This document shows, piece by piece, positions 11,570 through 23,239 of a DNA stretch of 64,000 bases (the first letter of the stretch is position 1; the number at the start of each line of letters is the position of its first letter). The position numbers were made by a program, and so were the translations under genes. The notes beneath the pieces were generated by a model. That model searched no databases. It was not told the DNA's origin and saw only the letters and a program-made list of their open reading frames with translations. Source of the stretch: Castor canadensis (lineage: Eukaryota; Chordata; Mammalia; Rodentia; Castoridae); the NCBI RefSeq assembly GCF_047511655.1, contig NC_133386.1:75958501-76022500 (forward strand), written 5' to 3'.

Positions 11570-11961
11570 GATTTCTAACAAAATATGGCAAAAGTAATTG
11601 GCTGTCACTCTGGAGATTAGCTTATAAAAATGTCTGTGGCCTCCTTGGGCATTCTTTCCTACCCTCCTTAAATCATTTGAGCTGGAGAAATCAGTTGCCA
11701 TATTGCAAGTTGTCCAGTAAAGAGGGCCACATGAGGGAGCTTGGAAGCAGACCTTTCAGCCCAAATGCAACCTTCAGATGACCAAACTCTAGACAAAAGC
11801 TTGAGCGCCACCTTGTGAGAGGCTTGGAGTCAAAGCCACTCAACAAGTGCTCCCATATTCCCTGCCCCCAGAAAATGTAAGATAATAAATTCTTATTTTA
11901 AGCCATTAAATTTTGAAATAATCTGTTAAGTAGCAATAGATAACTAATACAAACTAGAACT
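11570..11961 (+). mobile_element. Ancient mammalian repeat (MaLR-like LTR or old L1 end)
   Basis: The end AGATAATAAATTCTTATTTTAAGCC then AGCAATAGATAACTAATAC is typical of a widespread old mammalian repeat, as is the start near TTAATGACTGATTTCTAAC. I cannot settle the family from memory. Confidence 0.55.
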
Positions 11962-13267
11962 ACTAAAACCACAATTTAAAATGAACTGATATAGTACCTG
12001 AAATACAGTAAATTCTCTTGTCAAGAATAAAAGCCTCAAAGAATAGATGTTTAATACTGTTGGTTACATGATGAATGATTAGAAACATTTCAATAATTGT
12101 GCAATTAATTAAATTAAATGGTAATTGCATTTTAAATTAATGAAGACCTTGGAATGAGTCACCAAATAATATTGTTTGACATAGTAAATTTTGCATATTG
12201 GTATATTCTACCTGTGAAATCCTTTTATGAGATTAATGCATTAAGCATTTCTGTATTTGCATAAGCAGAATCACCAATCCCCAGTTCTGTCAGTTGATAA
12301 ACAGTTTACTGAACTTAAATTCAATTTGTAGGCCTAAATTTTATTTCAGCGATAATTCCACTAGAATCAATGCCAGAAACAGCACTTGCTGTAAAGAATG
12401 GGACTTGAGTGCCCTCTTGTGATAGAGTAGACATTTAAATTCATGTATAAAGATTTTTCAGTTGCATATGAAATAATTTGAATCAAATCATTTCCCAAAC
12501 ATAAAATGTTCTCTAACATTAGACCAATTTGTATCAATACTTTCAAGTGAGGGAATGACAAGTACCTGAAGAACTTGGTAAGTTAATTTTAAAAATGAGT
12601 AATTCACACTAAAATGCTGCTCTTCTGATTGTGCTGGTAGCTCAAACTAAAGCTTAGGAAAATTGAGCATCTTTCAAGTGATCACCACTGAACTGTTTGG
12701 CAAAGTCTTTCCATCCCTGCTTTGAAGTACAGACAGGCTCGCAGAGCAAAGGGGAGTATTAGGACCAAGCAAGTAGACTGAGATGTGCTTCTGCTCTCTC
12801 CTTCCCACTGGGTAAGGTATCTGCCTGCCAGGGGTCAATGGTTTGATCCTGAGCTGCTCATATTAGTTGTACTTGTATTACATATTTAATTAAATTAATT
12901 AATATGCCAAATAATGATTTATTAAAGATAAAGTGTTGTTAGGTAAAAGAAAACTAGATTGGATGCTTTGGGGTTACTTCAGAAAAGGTAATTGAGAAAA
13001 AAACTTTTTTGAAACTGTACTTTGGCAAGAAAACTGTGAAAAATAGAAAAATCATAAAAACCTAGAAGAATTCTAAACTTAAAAACTTCATATCATCAAG
13101 CTACTTAGAAAATAATTTTAGTACAAGCTTTCATCCAACAGAAGATACATAAAATATTAATTTACAAATTATACTAAAATGAAATATTGTGGGGCAATTA
13201 GACTGATTAAGTACAATATATTTACAGGTGAAATACCAAGGTAAAACTTAAACAGTGAAGACAGGAA
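11962..13267. other. AT-rich unique sequence, no gene seen
   Basis: About 1.3 kb of AT-rich DNA with no supported gene. A short tRNA-SINE-like scrap may lie at 12800-12860 (GGTAAGGTATCTGCCTGCC). Nothing else recognised. Confidence 0.55.
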
Positions 13268-13545
13268 TGTAACACAGGTCATGTTAAGAGGAGAGTACTA
13301 GCAGGAGGGAGAAGGTTAATGAAGAGGGTAAAGGAGGATGAATATGGTGGATGTACTTTCTAATACATGTATGAATATAGAACATTGAACGTGTCAAAGT
13401 CATTTCAAGATGGGGGAGGGGGAACAGGGGGAATAATGCAGAGAATAAACCAAACTGTGGTACGTTGTACATATATATGGAAATGTCACAATGAATCCCC
13501 TATGTACCACTACTATATACTAACAAAAACATTAAAATGAATAAA
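13268..13545 (+). mobile_element. Old L1 3' end
   Basis: L1 3'UTR of an older rodent subfamily: GAGGAGAGTACTAGCAGGAGG, a G-rich GGGGGAGGGGGAACAGGGGG tract, then ATATATGGAAATGTCACAATG and an A-rich end. It is the same type as the minus-strand sequence starting at 55890. Confidence 0.8.
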
Positions 13546-13928
13546 ATGAAATATTATAGGTACATATTATCTTTTGAATGATTTTCTACTTTAACTGACT
13601 TTTTTGATTCACTGACCCTAAAGGGTATCCTTACCCCAGTCACTCATATTTTATATATGTTTAGATAAAAACTTGCATGGAATGTATGTATGGACAGAGT
13701 CTACAATGAATTTGGGTCTATGTAACCTGAAATACAGGAAGTCAGCCTCTGATCAAAAGTCAAACCACACTGACATGTGGGAATATTTATATGATCTTTT
13801 AACCTTCAAAATAAACTATTCTTATATTGCTGACTTTACTATTTCACATAAAAGGTTTATACAAACAACTACTCTCTGGAATCCTCACCAAAGACAGGCA
13901 TTCCACAAGTTGTTGGTTTTTGTTTTTT
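13546..13928. other. Unique sequence, nothing seen
   Basis: No gene recognised. The 129-codon frame that begins here (13673-14062) runs into the TG repeat and a SINE and is not credible. Confidence 0.5.
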
Positions 13929-13934
13929 GTGTGT

Positions 13935-13975
<41 letters not shown>
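13929..13975. repeat. (TG)n microsatellite
   Basis: TG repeat with one TATG interruption, directly joined to a SINE tail. Confidence 0.97.
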
Positions 13976-13978
<3 letters not shown>

Positions 13979-14040
13979 AACCCAGGGTCTCACACTTGCT
14001 TGATAAGTCCTCTACCAATTGAACCATGCCCCCAGACCTC
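13976..14040 (-). mobile_element. tRNA/ID-like SINE, minus
   Basis: Complement of the tRNA-like core (GAACCCAGGGTCTCACACTTGC, then CTCTACCAATTGAACC). The TG repeat takes the place of its poly(A) tail. Confidence 0.8.
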
Positions 14041-14399
14041 CACAAGCATTTCAAATAAATAAACAAATCCAAATGAAAGTCTGAGCATAGTTTTTCATGG
14101 TAGCAAAACCAACTATAGCATCAGATAAGATGGCTTCTACCTCATTTTTTAAATTACATTTTAATTATCCCTATGCAATTATGAATACAGTGACCCCCAG
14201 AAGATGTAAATAGCCAATGTTTCTCTGAATTATAACATTTATTTCAAAATTTGGAACACCTACAAGATACTTCTTTTTCCCTGGAATTTGCACATAAGCC
14301 TTAGTAATAATCATATCAATCAGCAAATTTTCCTGTATAATTGTCTTTCTTTGGATTCCATGAGAATTCAAAATATCAAAATATATGTATCCATATATC
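14041..14399. other. Unique sequence, nothing seen
   Basis: About 360 bp, AT-rich; no gene, RNA or repeat recognised. Confidence 0.5.
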
Positions 14400-14760
14400 A
14401 TTTAATCAATTATTATTTAGCATCTGTAATGTGCCAGGCTCTGTTCTCAACTAACCCAAGAAAACAGATAAAAAAAGTTTCCAGCCTTGTGGGGCTTACA
14501 TGTTAGAAAGGGCAACATAAAAAAAATGAAAAAAAAAATAAAAGGAAAGAAGTAATGGGGAGTATTGGGCCAGAGTTGTGATTTTAAATAGGGTGGCCTG
14601 GGAGAATACTCTTGAGAAGGTATTATTAAGGCCAGGACTTAAAAGAGGTGAAGTGAACCAAGAAGAAATGTGGGGAACAGGCAATCCACGCCAGGTGGAG
14701 ACACAGCATTGATAAGCCCTAATCACAAAGTGGTTTCACTTATAAGCAGAGTGACAATAA
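14400..14760 (-). mobile_element. L2 LINE 3' fragment, minus
   Basis: Complement of the L2 3' region: GTAATGTGCCAGGCTCTGTTC, CTTGTGGGGCTTACATGTTAG, then GGGTGGCCTGGGAGAATAC and AAATGTGGGGAACAGGC. Confidence 0.7.
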
Positions 14761-14764
14761 TGAA

Positions 14765-15123
14765 TTTATGACAAAGAAGAACAGAGGTATTAAGAAGCCT
14801 GTGGCACGAGCCCTGATAGCAACAACACTAATGGTATTTGAAATGTATTATTGCTCCCTTCTGCATTTTTCTTTACAAAAACTACATATCTACCAGAACA
14901 TCATTAAGCAGTGAGTTGTTTTTCATAAATTATGTCAGCATGTTGTGGTGAAAGCGTAGGGAACTCCATACATGACACTCCAGCTGCCACTTCTACCTGA
15001 CCCTAAATACCATATTACTGATAACAGCAAACTGTCTCACAAACACAAAAACAGACAAATATAGGAGTCCAAATTAAAATACTTTTCATTTTCATCTATC
15101 CCTTTTTAAAAAATGAGTAGCCC
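14765..15123. other. Unique sequence, nothing seen
   Basis: About 360 bp without recognised features. Confidence 0.5.
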
Positions 15124-15333
15124 AGCTGGGCATGGTGGTTCACATCTATAACCCCAGTTACTCAAGAGGCAGAGGCAGGAGGATCACAAGTTCAAGGCCA
15201 GCCTGTACAAAATAGTGAGACCCTGTCTCAAAAGCAACATAGAAAATAAAAGGGCAGGGCAGTGTGACTCAAGTGGTAGAGCATTTGCCTTGCATTCTTG
15301 AGGCCCTGGGTTCAATCCCCAGCACCAAAAAAG
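15124..15333 (+). mobile_element. Composite SINE (B1-like + ID-like)
   Basis: B1-like monomer GCTGGGCATGGTGGTTCAC to GAGACCCTGTCTC, a short A-rich linker, then the tRNA-like half (GACTCAAGTGGTAGAGC to CAATCCCCAGCACC). Confidence 0.9.
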
Positions 15334-15335
15334 TA

Positions 15336-15885
15336 CAAATTCATCTAGTTCTAATTCATCTAAATAAATAATCTTTACATCTCATTTTCTGGGCTTTTCT
15401 TTGTCCTTGCAAGTCTTCTGTCCAAGATATTACTCCTTTCTGTAGTAATACCATAGATCTTCTGCCAAGCACAGCTATTAAAGCTACAACTGTAAATGTT
15501 TGGGTGAAACACATTATAAATTATTTAAAATACAATAAGCTCTTGTCAAGAGAGCAAGGACCAGCAAACCCTCTGAGAAATACTTCTGTAGATACGTAAA
15601 GACTCAGTTCCACTATTGGTTTCTTAAATAACCTAGATAAGACACTTGCCTTTTCTATGTCCATTTTCCCATTTCAAAAAATAAAGAATATATGCCTTAC
15701 ACACATTAATGTTAGATAACATGTTAAAAGACTTTGGCAATATAAAGTAGTATTGTCATCATTATCATTAAATATTCACTTATTATCTACCTTAATTAAA
15801 ATGGTATATGTTTATCAGTAGCTATGAACCAGTATATCAAAACAAAATGAAGCAAACCAAAATGAAAAACAAAACAAAAACAGAA
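15336..15885. other. Unique sequence, nothing seen
   Basis: About 550 bp, AT-rich. A decayed MIR-like text may be present around 15650-15760 but I cannot support it. Confidence 0.45.
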
Positions 15886-16005
15886 TTGGGTATGGTGGAG
15901 CATGACTGTAATCCCAGCTGAGGCAGAAGGATCATCAAGATTTAGAGACCAGCCTGGGCTACCTACCAAGGCCTTATCTCAAAAAAAATAATAAAATAAA
16001 ATAAA
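15886..16005 (+). mobile_element. B1-like SINE
   Basis: 7SL-type monomer: GGGTATGGTGGAGCATGACTG, AATCCCAGCTGAGGCAG, GACCAGCCTGGGCTACC, then an A-rich tail. Confidence 0.88.
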
Positions 16006-16223
16006 ACCTGGAAATTATCTGCTCTACCTATTTAATAATATTAAGATTGGATGAATAATATATGTGGCTTACAGAAATATATGCAAATACTAACATTGTC
16101 TTAAAACTAAGTACTTAGTAAAGAGTACAACTAGAATAAATTATTAAATGATGATGAACTTCTGTAGATTACCTAATGATGATGCAAAAGTTTGCTAGTA
16201 ACATCCATTAAAATAAAATGTGT

Positions 16224-16322
16224 CAGGCTGGCAGAGTGGCTCAAGTGATAGAGTGCCTGCCTTGCAAGCATGAGGTCCTAAGTTCAAACCCCAGTGCCAC
16301 CAAAAAAAAAAAAATAATAAAA
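16224..16322 (+). mobile_element. tRNA/ID-like SINE
   Basis: Near-consensus core with a clean poly(A): GAGTGGCTCAAGTGATAGAG, CTTGCAAGCATGAGG, TTCAAACCCCAGTGCC. Confidence 0.92.
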
Positions 16323-16595
16323 TATAAAATCTCATGATTTAAAAAAAAGTGAGATAAAATAAGGAATAACAGGAAAAATAAGCAAGTATTTGACAAGACA
16401 AGCTATAGCTATAACTAAATCATTTAAAATAATGGGACCACTAGACAGACAAAGAGACTGATTATGTCATCCTGAGACTAGCTATATGAAAAAAAAAATC
16501 TGATTCAAGATCACTGAGCTGTTCACTCTTTGTCAACTCAGAATGAGGAGTGGAGGTCCCCAGAAGAAGTCTTTATTAATCTTTAAATATATACA

Positions 16596-16799
16596 GCCAG
16601 GTGCCAGCGACTCACACCTGTAATCCTAGCTACTCATGAGGCAGAGATCAGGAGGATCGCAGTTCAAACAAGTCCAGGCAAATAGTTCAAGAGACCCTAT
16701 CTCAAAAAAACCCTTCACAAAAACATAAAAGAAAAAAAGAGCTGGTGGAGTGGCTCAAGGTGTAAGCCCTGAGTTCAAAGCCCAGTACCACAAAAAAAG
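16596..16799 (+). mobile_element. Composite SINE, inserted in the duplicated sequence
   Basis: B1-like head (GGTGCCAGCGACTCACACC) and a shortened tRNA-like half (GGTGGAGTGGCTCAAGG to CCCAGTACCAC). The matching place in the right arm (around 19590) lacks it, so that arm shows the empty site. Confidence 0.92.
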
Positions 16800-17031
16800 A
16801 CAGTAAATATAAACTGTGCATCTGTAGGTATGAGATAGTCTCATTTTGTCCATCCCACAACCACTGAGGGAGACAGAATAATCCATGCAAGACCATACAG
16901 TGATGGAGAAGAAGGTTTGAACATAGTTCTTTCTGTTCCACAACCTTTGCTCTCCACTACTGTTCCATTTCCCTCAATTTTGCTTGTTCATAAGATACTT
17001 ACTAAAATGAAGATTTTGAGGCCCTTTTCTT

Positions 17032-17372
17032 TCATTTTTTTTTATTGTTTTATTATTCATATGTGCATACAAGGCTTGGGTCATTTCTACCCCCTGCCCC
17101 CACCCCCTCCCTTATCACCCACTCCGCCCCCTCCCTCTCCCCCCCACCCCCTCAATACCCAGCAGAAACTATTTTGCCCTTATCTCTAATTTTGTTGAAG
17201 ACAGAGTATAAGCAATAATAGGAAGGAACAAGTGTTTTTGCTGGTTGAGATAAGGATAGCCAAACAAGGAGTTGACTCACATTAATTTCCTGTGCATGTG
17301 TGTTACCTTCTAGGTTAATTCTTTTTGATCTAACCTTTTCTCTAGTTCCTGGTCCCCTTTCCTATTGGTGAA
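17032..17372 (-). mobile_element. L1 3'-end fragment with target-site duplication
   Basis: T-rich tail, then the complement of the L1 3'UTR including its C-rich tract (17091-17158), truncated at about 17370. Flanked by GCCCTTTTCTT at 17021-17031 and 17373-17383. Same subfamily as copy B. Confidence 0.93.
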
Positions 17373-17604
17373 GCCCTTTTCTTACATCTTGGCTACATTT
17401 AATTCAGCTTGACAAAAAAGTTATAGGACTATAAATCACTAGTTGCTATAGTGTTATTTCAGCATCCCAGGTTGTATTACATCATTGAATTGGAAGAACA
17501 AGATCAGAATCACTCAAGAGAATATTTTCTAGATTGTAAAAGTGTTAATCATTTTTAAATTTCTGCTGAAATACCTGTGTATAATGAAGTGAGCTTAAAA
17601 TATT

Positions 17605-17740
17605 TTTTGTTTTGTTCTTCTGTTTTTTGAGACAGACCTCACTCTGTAGCCCAAGCTAGTCTGGAGCTTATGCTTCTCTTATCCCAACCTCCTGAGTGCT
17701 GGGATTATAGGTATGTGCCACCACATCTAGCTAAAATAAC
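17605..17740 (-). mobile_element. B1-like SINE, minus
   Basis: TTTTTTGAGACAGACCTCAC, AGCCCAAGCTAGTCTGGAGC, GAGTGCTGGGATTATAGG: the complement of a 7SL-type monomer. Confidence 0.88.
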
Positions 17741-18447
17741 CTTTTTAGTTGTAACTTCCCAGTAATATGTGGAGATCATTATTATAGATTTGTCTTTGCT
17801 TTCACCCACTTTATAAATGCCAGACCTGTGCCTTTCCCCTGGGGATAGAAGAGTTTGGCCAGACATAGCTCACCACTGTCCCTCCTGCCCGTTGTCCATT
17901 CTTTCTTCTGGACTCCATTCCATCTGGTCATGCTATTTTCTTCCCGGTGTCTGTTTTGGCTTTTGGTTCATTGCTTTTTTTAATCTGCACGTATTAGCCC
18001 TTGTTTTTCAAAATCAGCTGCCATTTCAAAAGAGAATAATTTCCAAACTGGTCTGGAAGAGCTTTCTACTTGAGGTAACTGAGAACCTCTTTCTGGAAAG
18101 ACATGAGCTTTCCCGATAAAAATCCTTAAAGAATTTTCAGATATACTTTAATGGAATTAGCTGCTGTTCTAGGAAAATCAGGTTAGGTAAGAGGGCACAT
18201 TGACTCCAACCAGCAAGTTATTGGTGATGAGTACATCTTCTATGGATGCATAAAGCAAAAGTTAAATTAGAACTGGTTGAAATGCGCAGAAGTAAGGTAC
18301 TGGAGACCATGAATGTAGGTGACTGCTTCAAGAAGCTGGGCTGGCATTGTAGAGGAGCTAATGTAGTAACCTTAAAATGACAGAGGCCACTATGGGGAGG
18401 TGACCGGGAAGTAGTGAAGAGATGTGGTAGAGATGAACCAATCGGGT
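17741..18447. other. Unique sequence inside the inverted duplication, no gene seen
   Basis: Part of the 2-kb spacer between the inverted arms. A 100-codon open frame at 17817-18119 has no recognised motif. Confidence 0.5.
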
Positions 18448-18704
18448 TGTAATACACATGTGCATGGAAGCAATGCTAGGAATCTCTCTGTATAGCGATC
18501 CTTATCTCAAACTAGCAAAACCACTATGTCTTTCTTATTATTGCTTGTGTCTTCAACAAAATTGGAGAAGAGGACAGAAGAGGTTCTGCCTGAAAGCAAG
18601 GGTGAGGGAGGGGAGGGAGCGGGAGGGGGCGGGGGGGGGGAGGCAGGGCAGAGAAATGGCCCAAACAATGTATGCACATATGAATAAATGAATTTTAAAA
18701 AAAA
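18448..18704 (+). mobile_element. L1 3' end, older subfamily
   Basis: Same layout as the 36 kb L1 end but diverged: CTGTATAGCGATCCTTATC, a G-rich tract at 18600-18650, then GTATGCACATATGAATAAATG and an A-rich end. Confidence 0.88.
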
Positions 18705-18712
18705 GAATCTGG

Positions 18713-18810
18713 GCTAGGACTGAGGATATTGCTCAATAGTAGAATGCTTGCCTATCATGTGCCAGGACCTGGGTTTTATTCTCAGCACACACACAAAAAA
18801 AAAAAAAAAA
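18713..18810 (+). mobile_element. tRNA/ID-like SINE
   Basis: Diverged core (GATATTGCTCAATAGTAGAATG, TTGCCTATCATGTGCC) ending in CA repeats and a poly(A). Confidence 0.75.
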
Positions 18811-18858
18811 GAGAGAGAGAGAGACAGGAAGGGAGGGAGGGAGAGAGGGAGAAGGGGG
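18811..18858. repeat. Purine repeat (GA)n/(GGGA)n
   Basis: GA dinucleotides passing into GGGA units, directly after the SINE tail. Confidence 0.9.
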
Positions 18859-19148
18859 ATAAAAACATAGAAGAAAGAAGGTGGCAACTTGTTTTCAAGG
18901 ATGATGGACATTTGATTATATGTGAAAGGAAAGAGTTATAACTAGCTGTTGACTTTTTGTTTCTAGATGAAAACTTCCCTTTCATTACAAATAAGATAAC
19001 ATACTCTGATTTGATTTCAGTTCTTTAGAATACAAATGTAAAGATCCCTAAGCACTAGGATTTTAGGAATGGAGTATAGAGCAAGTCTCCTAAATTCATC
19101 AACCCATTAGATTCAATGAAGGACCTTAATAAAAATAAAGGGCACTAC

Positions 19149-19314
19149 TGGGCACTGGGCTCACACCCATAATCCTAGCTATTCAGAAGGCAGAGATCAG
19201 GAGGATCAAGGTTCAAGGCCAGCCCCACCAACACAAAAAAAGGGCTGGTGGAACGGCTCAAGGTGTAGGCTCTGAGTTCAAACCCCAGTACCACAAATAA
19301 ATAAATAAATAAAT
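19149..19314 (+). mobile_element. Composite SINE
   Basis: GGGCACTGGGCTCACACCC head, then the short tRNA-like half GGTGGAACGGCTCAAGG, ending in (AAAT)n at 19295-19314. Confidence 0.88.
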
Positions 19315-19349
19315 ATTCCAGGGCACTGCAACAAACCCAATTACCAAGA

Positions 19350-19737
19350 ATCTCTAAGAAAGGGACCTTGAAATCTTCATTTTTAGTAAGTATCTTTTAT
19401 GAACTAGCAAAATTGGAGGAAATGGAAAGCAAAGGCTCTGGAACAGAAAGAACTATATTTGAACCTTCTTCTCCTTCCCTATATGGCCTTGTATGAATTA
19501 TTCTGTCTCCCTCAGTGGTTGTCAGATGGGCAAGGTGAGATAATACATGTAATCTCATACCTACAAACGCACTATTTATATTTACTGTTATTATTTTAAA
19601 ATAAATAAAAGACTTGTTCTAGGAACCTCCACTCCCCACATCTAGTGGATGGACAGTGCAAAACCTAGTAACTTCAAATCAGATTTTGTTTCATATGGCT
19701 AGTCTCAGGATGACAAAATCATTCTCTTTTCCTGTCA
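19350..19737. repeat. Right arm of the inverted duplication (partner 16441-17385)
   Basis: Free of the SINE and L1 insertions present in the left arm. Contains the blocks CTTCATTTTTAGTAAGTATC, GGAACAGAAAGAACTATA, CTGTCTCCCTCAGTGGTTGT and AGTCTCAGGATGACA, each found in complement at 16.4-17.0 kb. Confidence 0.8.
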
Positions 19738-20903
19738 AATGGTATTAATGGGAGTGAATATTTGAATGAGCCTGGAGGGGCCATTTTTTCTTTCCAGCAA
19801 CATTGATTTAAAAAAAAAAAAAAACCTTTAGCATTGCTTCTAATGCTATAAAATAATTCTTATAAGATTTATCATAACCTTTTGAGTCTGCTGACTTTTT
19901 CCAGCCCCTAAGCTTTGTACACTTCCTAGCACTTATGTTTTTACTGTACACCATTCTGTATATTCTAATCTTGCCATAAAGTGACCTCCCAACAGCTAAC
20001 AGTTAGAAAGACTGAATTGCTCAGGCTGTTATTTGAAGAGAGCAGTGAGTTTGAGGAGTACTTCCATTGTCCTCTCAAAAATGGGCATTCAAAACCAGGG
20101 ACTATGAGTTGTAGGGACTTTAAAGAAAAACAATAGACAAATCCCAGGAATCCAGATAGTAGAAACCACCATAAACCAGAAAGAAAGGAGGCATGTAGGC
20201 AGGTTTTTCTAAAAGGCTAGAATATCATATCAAACACACATCAGGGAATTGAACAAAACCCTAATAGAGAACAAAGTAAAATACACAAAAGTGAGAATAA
20301 AAGATCAGAGTTGAGCGAGTAGAGTTAATTGGATCAATAGGATATCTTTGGCCTGATGCCAGGTTGTTGAATTTAGAGGGGCTTTCCTAGGGACACTGAC
20401 AAAGGAGTGTAAAGCATGAGGGTGTTTTTGAATGCCAGTAATTGACCTGGATTTTGGCTTCGGTTTTCCTACTTCTCTTTTTATTTCTATAGTTGAAATG
20501 TCTGCATTCCTTCATTTTTACTTAATAAAGAGGGATTAGTTTAGTCTCTTAACCAGGCCCTGCTTCATTTTGAACAGGCTTTGATCTAATGGGCTCAGAC
20601 TTGAATTAAAGTTACAAAGATAGGATAATGGATATCACAGCAGTAATTAGGGACTAAGAGGGCAGTGTGGCAGAGAAATATAACCAGGCAAACAAAAGGA
20701 TATTAGTGTGAAGCAGCCTAGAAAAAAGATTGAAAAGAGTAGGAAAAACAACATCCAGGTTTCTGCCATGTAGCCATGTAGCCATCCTAGAATCAAGAGA
20801 GGGAAGCTGAGGAGAGAGATGGTCAGTAAGACTGTGGTAGGAAAAGACAGATCCTAGCAAATAGATACTCTCCAATAACCCAAGCACTAGAATCATTGAA
20901 AGA
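19738..20903. other. Unique sequence, no gene seen
   Basis: About 1.2 kb. An 89-codon frame at 20654-20923 (minus) has no recognised motif and overlaps a SINE start. Nothing else supported. Confidence 0.5.
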
Positions 20904-21103
20904 CACTTAGTCTGGTGGCTCATGTCTGTAGTTCTAGATACTTGGGAGACTGATATCAGGAGGATTGAGGTTTGAGGCCAGCGTGCTCAGATAGTTCACC
21001 AGACCCCATCTCCAAAATAACCAGAGCAAAATGGACTGAAGGTGTGACTCAAATGGTTAAGTCCCTGCTTTGCAAGCACAAAGCCCAGTCCCACCAAAAT
21101 AAT
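20904..21103 (+). mobile_element. Composite SINE
   Basis: GGTGGCTCATGTCTGTAG head, CAGATAGTTCACCAGACCCC middle, and the tRNA-like half GTGTGACTCAAATGG to AAGCCCAGTCCCACC. Confidence 0.88.
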
Positions 21104-21105
21104 AA

Positions 21106-22065
21106 CAAGTATTATTATTACAATTAGAATTACCAGAAGACAACTTATACATCCTGACAAAGCCTCTCTCTTTTGACCAAAACTTTAGTTGGGCTCCTCT
21201 AACACTTCTCCTTGACTCAGCCCAGACTTGGACCTCCCATTCTTTTGTTGAATCCAGTTTGGGCAATAATCCTATTAAGTCAGTTTATAGAAAATCCCTC
21301 ACACTTTGTATCTGGTCACTCTCCACATCTTATGGCTTCACTACAGCAATCAGACTATCGAGTCAGTTTAAATAGAAACCACGTGTCCTTGATGCTTCTT
21401 CTGTATAATTTTCCATCCACTGACCTCCATCCTGATCCTTAGCTATCAGTTCCAACTTGTCTTTATTGAAGTCAGAATTTAATCCAATCTCTCTCCTCCA
21501 CTAGAAAACCCCATTGAAATGGTCCATACATCTTTCACCATGCCTGCTCTCACTTTGAATAAGATCCACCTTACCATCTTCAACAAGTATCATGAGTAAT
21601 TTTTTGGGGCAAATAGAAGGGAGATAGCAATCATTTTATAAATACTATTATGAATCTCAAAATAAAAATGGCCCTCTGTATGCATGGGTTCCACACTGAT
21701 GGATTCAACCAAATGTAGATCAAAAAAAATTGGAAAAAATCTATACTGAACATGGGCAGACTTTTTTCTTGTCATTATTCCTAAACAATACAGATTATTT
21801 GAAATATGCCAGAGGATGTATGTAGGTTTATACAAATACTATATCATTTTTAAAGGAATGTGAGCATTTACAGATTTGGTATACACAAGGTCTGAAATCA
21901 ATCCACTGCAGACACTGAGAAAACTATCTCAATGTTCATCATAAGTAAATTATGCAACATCTATATGACCAAATACTAGGTACTTGCTGAATGAAAGAAT
22001 GGTGAAGATACAGACTGCTACAGAAAGATCTATTAAGTGGGACAAATACAGTTAAATATATATTG
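21106..22065. other. Unique sequence, no gene seen
   Basis: About 960 bp. The pyrimidine-rich part at 21160-21570 looks like an old dispersed repeat but I cannot name it. Confidence 0.45.
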
Positions 22066-22400
22066 TCTTAGTCAGTTTGGGCTCTCTCCCTCCCTTACCA
22101 AATGAGGATAGAAGAAGACAACCACATATGAAGGGTGGGGAATTTCCCCAAAACTGACTTAACAGGATTTTAGCTCAAACTGGATTCAACAAGGACAGAG
22201 AAGGAAACCCAAGTCCTGACTTAGTCAACTAGAGAACTTGTAAGAAATAAATGTTTATTATTTAAGCCACCTAATCTATAAGTAATCTTATAGCAGCCCT
22301 GACTAAAATGCCTCTTAAAGTCCTGTCTCCTAATACCATCACATTACAGGTTAGGATTTCAACATATGAATATTGTGGAACACATTTAGTGTATAACCTA
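22066..22400. mobile_element. Decayed MaLR-type LTR pieces
   Basis: A + strand MLT1-like tail (AGAAATAAATGTTTATTATTT..AAGCCACC..TATAGCAGCCCTGACTAAAATG, 22230-22310). Next to it is minus-type text (CTCCTAATACCATCACATTAC, CAACATATGAAT, 22325-22375). Confidence 0.55.
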
Positions 22401-22739
22401 CATAAATATTAACTTCTGTATAATAAGGAAGTGAAAACAGGAATGTGTATTTCAATATGCTTATATATTATAGAAAAAACTTTTAAGGATACATAAGAAA
22501 CTAAGAGGGGAGGGAATAAGGTAGGAACAAGACAGATGGGAACAACATGGAAGAAAGTCATTGCACATTGTAGTACTTTATTTTTCACTTTGAAACATAA
22601 GAACAAATTACCTTTTCTGAAAAATAAAAAGTGTAAGGCCCTATCCTCTCTCTGGAAGTCAAGACTATCCTTTGAGATGTCTAATAGGCTTCTCAAATAT
22701 GACATGGCCAAAGCAGAGCATTTGAGTTCTCTTCTCAAA
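22401..22739. other. Unique sequence, nothing seen
   Basis: About 340 bp; no gene recognised. The right end may already belong to the following L2. Confidence 0.4.
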
Positions 22740-22980
22740 CCCGTTCTTCTCTAGTAGATGGCAAATATCGTCACCATCAGCCTTGTTCTCAAATTCAAAA
22801 TCTGAATTTTACTCTTCATTCTTCTTTCTCCTATCCCCATGGATCTATGAGCAAATTCTGCTGTTTCTATCATCCTGTTAGAACCCAAATACATACATCT
22901 CTTACTATCCCTACTATGATCATCCCATTCCCAGCCACTGTCTTCTCTGACCTATACTATGCCACAACATAGGAAGGGTG
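22740..22980 (+). mobile_element. L2 LINE fragment
   Basis: Pyrimidine-rich L2 text: TCATTCTTCTTTCTCCTATCC, AGCAAATTCTGCTGTTTCTA, CAGCCACTGTCTTCTCTGACC. Confidence 0.6.
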
Positions 22981-23239
22981 ACTCAAATTAAAACTTCAGG
23001 AACTGTTTATTTCTAGTCCATGAGAAAAATCGACTACCTTCCTAAACACAATATTTAGTTCAGCTAATAAATTTTTTCATAGCCAGACATTCTTGGTGAA
23101 AGAAAGAATGTATTATCTCTTTGCCAACTAGCACTTTGAACATCATTGTTGTTTTTGTCATCTATTCAGATAGATATAAAAATGTGGATAGTTTTATATA
23201 TATGTCATACATTTATGTCATAATTTACATAATTGTAAT

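Larger units (their letters stand above)
16441..17385. repeat. Left arm of an inverted duplication (partner 19350-19737)
   Basis: The reverse complement of this arm aligns to 19350-19737 in at least three blocks: 16447-16595 with 19597-19737, 16803-16955 with 19428-19585, and 16956-17031 with 19355-19428. In the block whose complement starts TCATAT (16447-16492), I count 41 matches in 46 positions. A composite SINE (16596-16799) and an L1 fragment (17032-17372) interrupt this arm only. The central block carries MIR-like text. Confidence 0.8.

Noticed and set aside
13673-14062. 129-codon frame
   Set aside because: Runs through a TG microsatellite (Cys-Val repeats) into a SINE.
17817-18119. 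100-codon frame as a small gene
   Set aside because: No recognised motif, no splice or promoter context; it lies in ordinary intergenic DNA.
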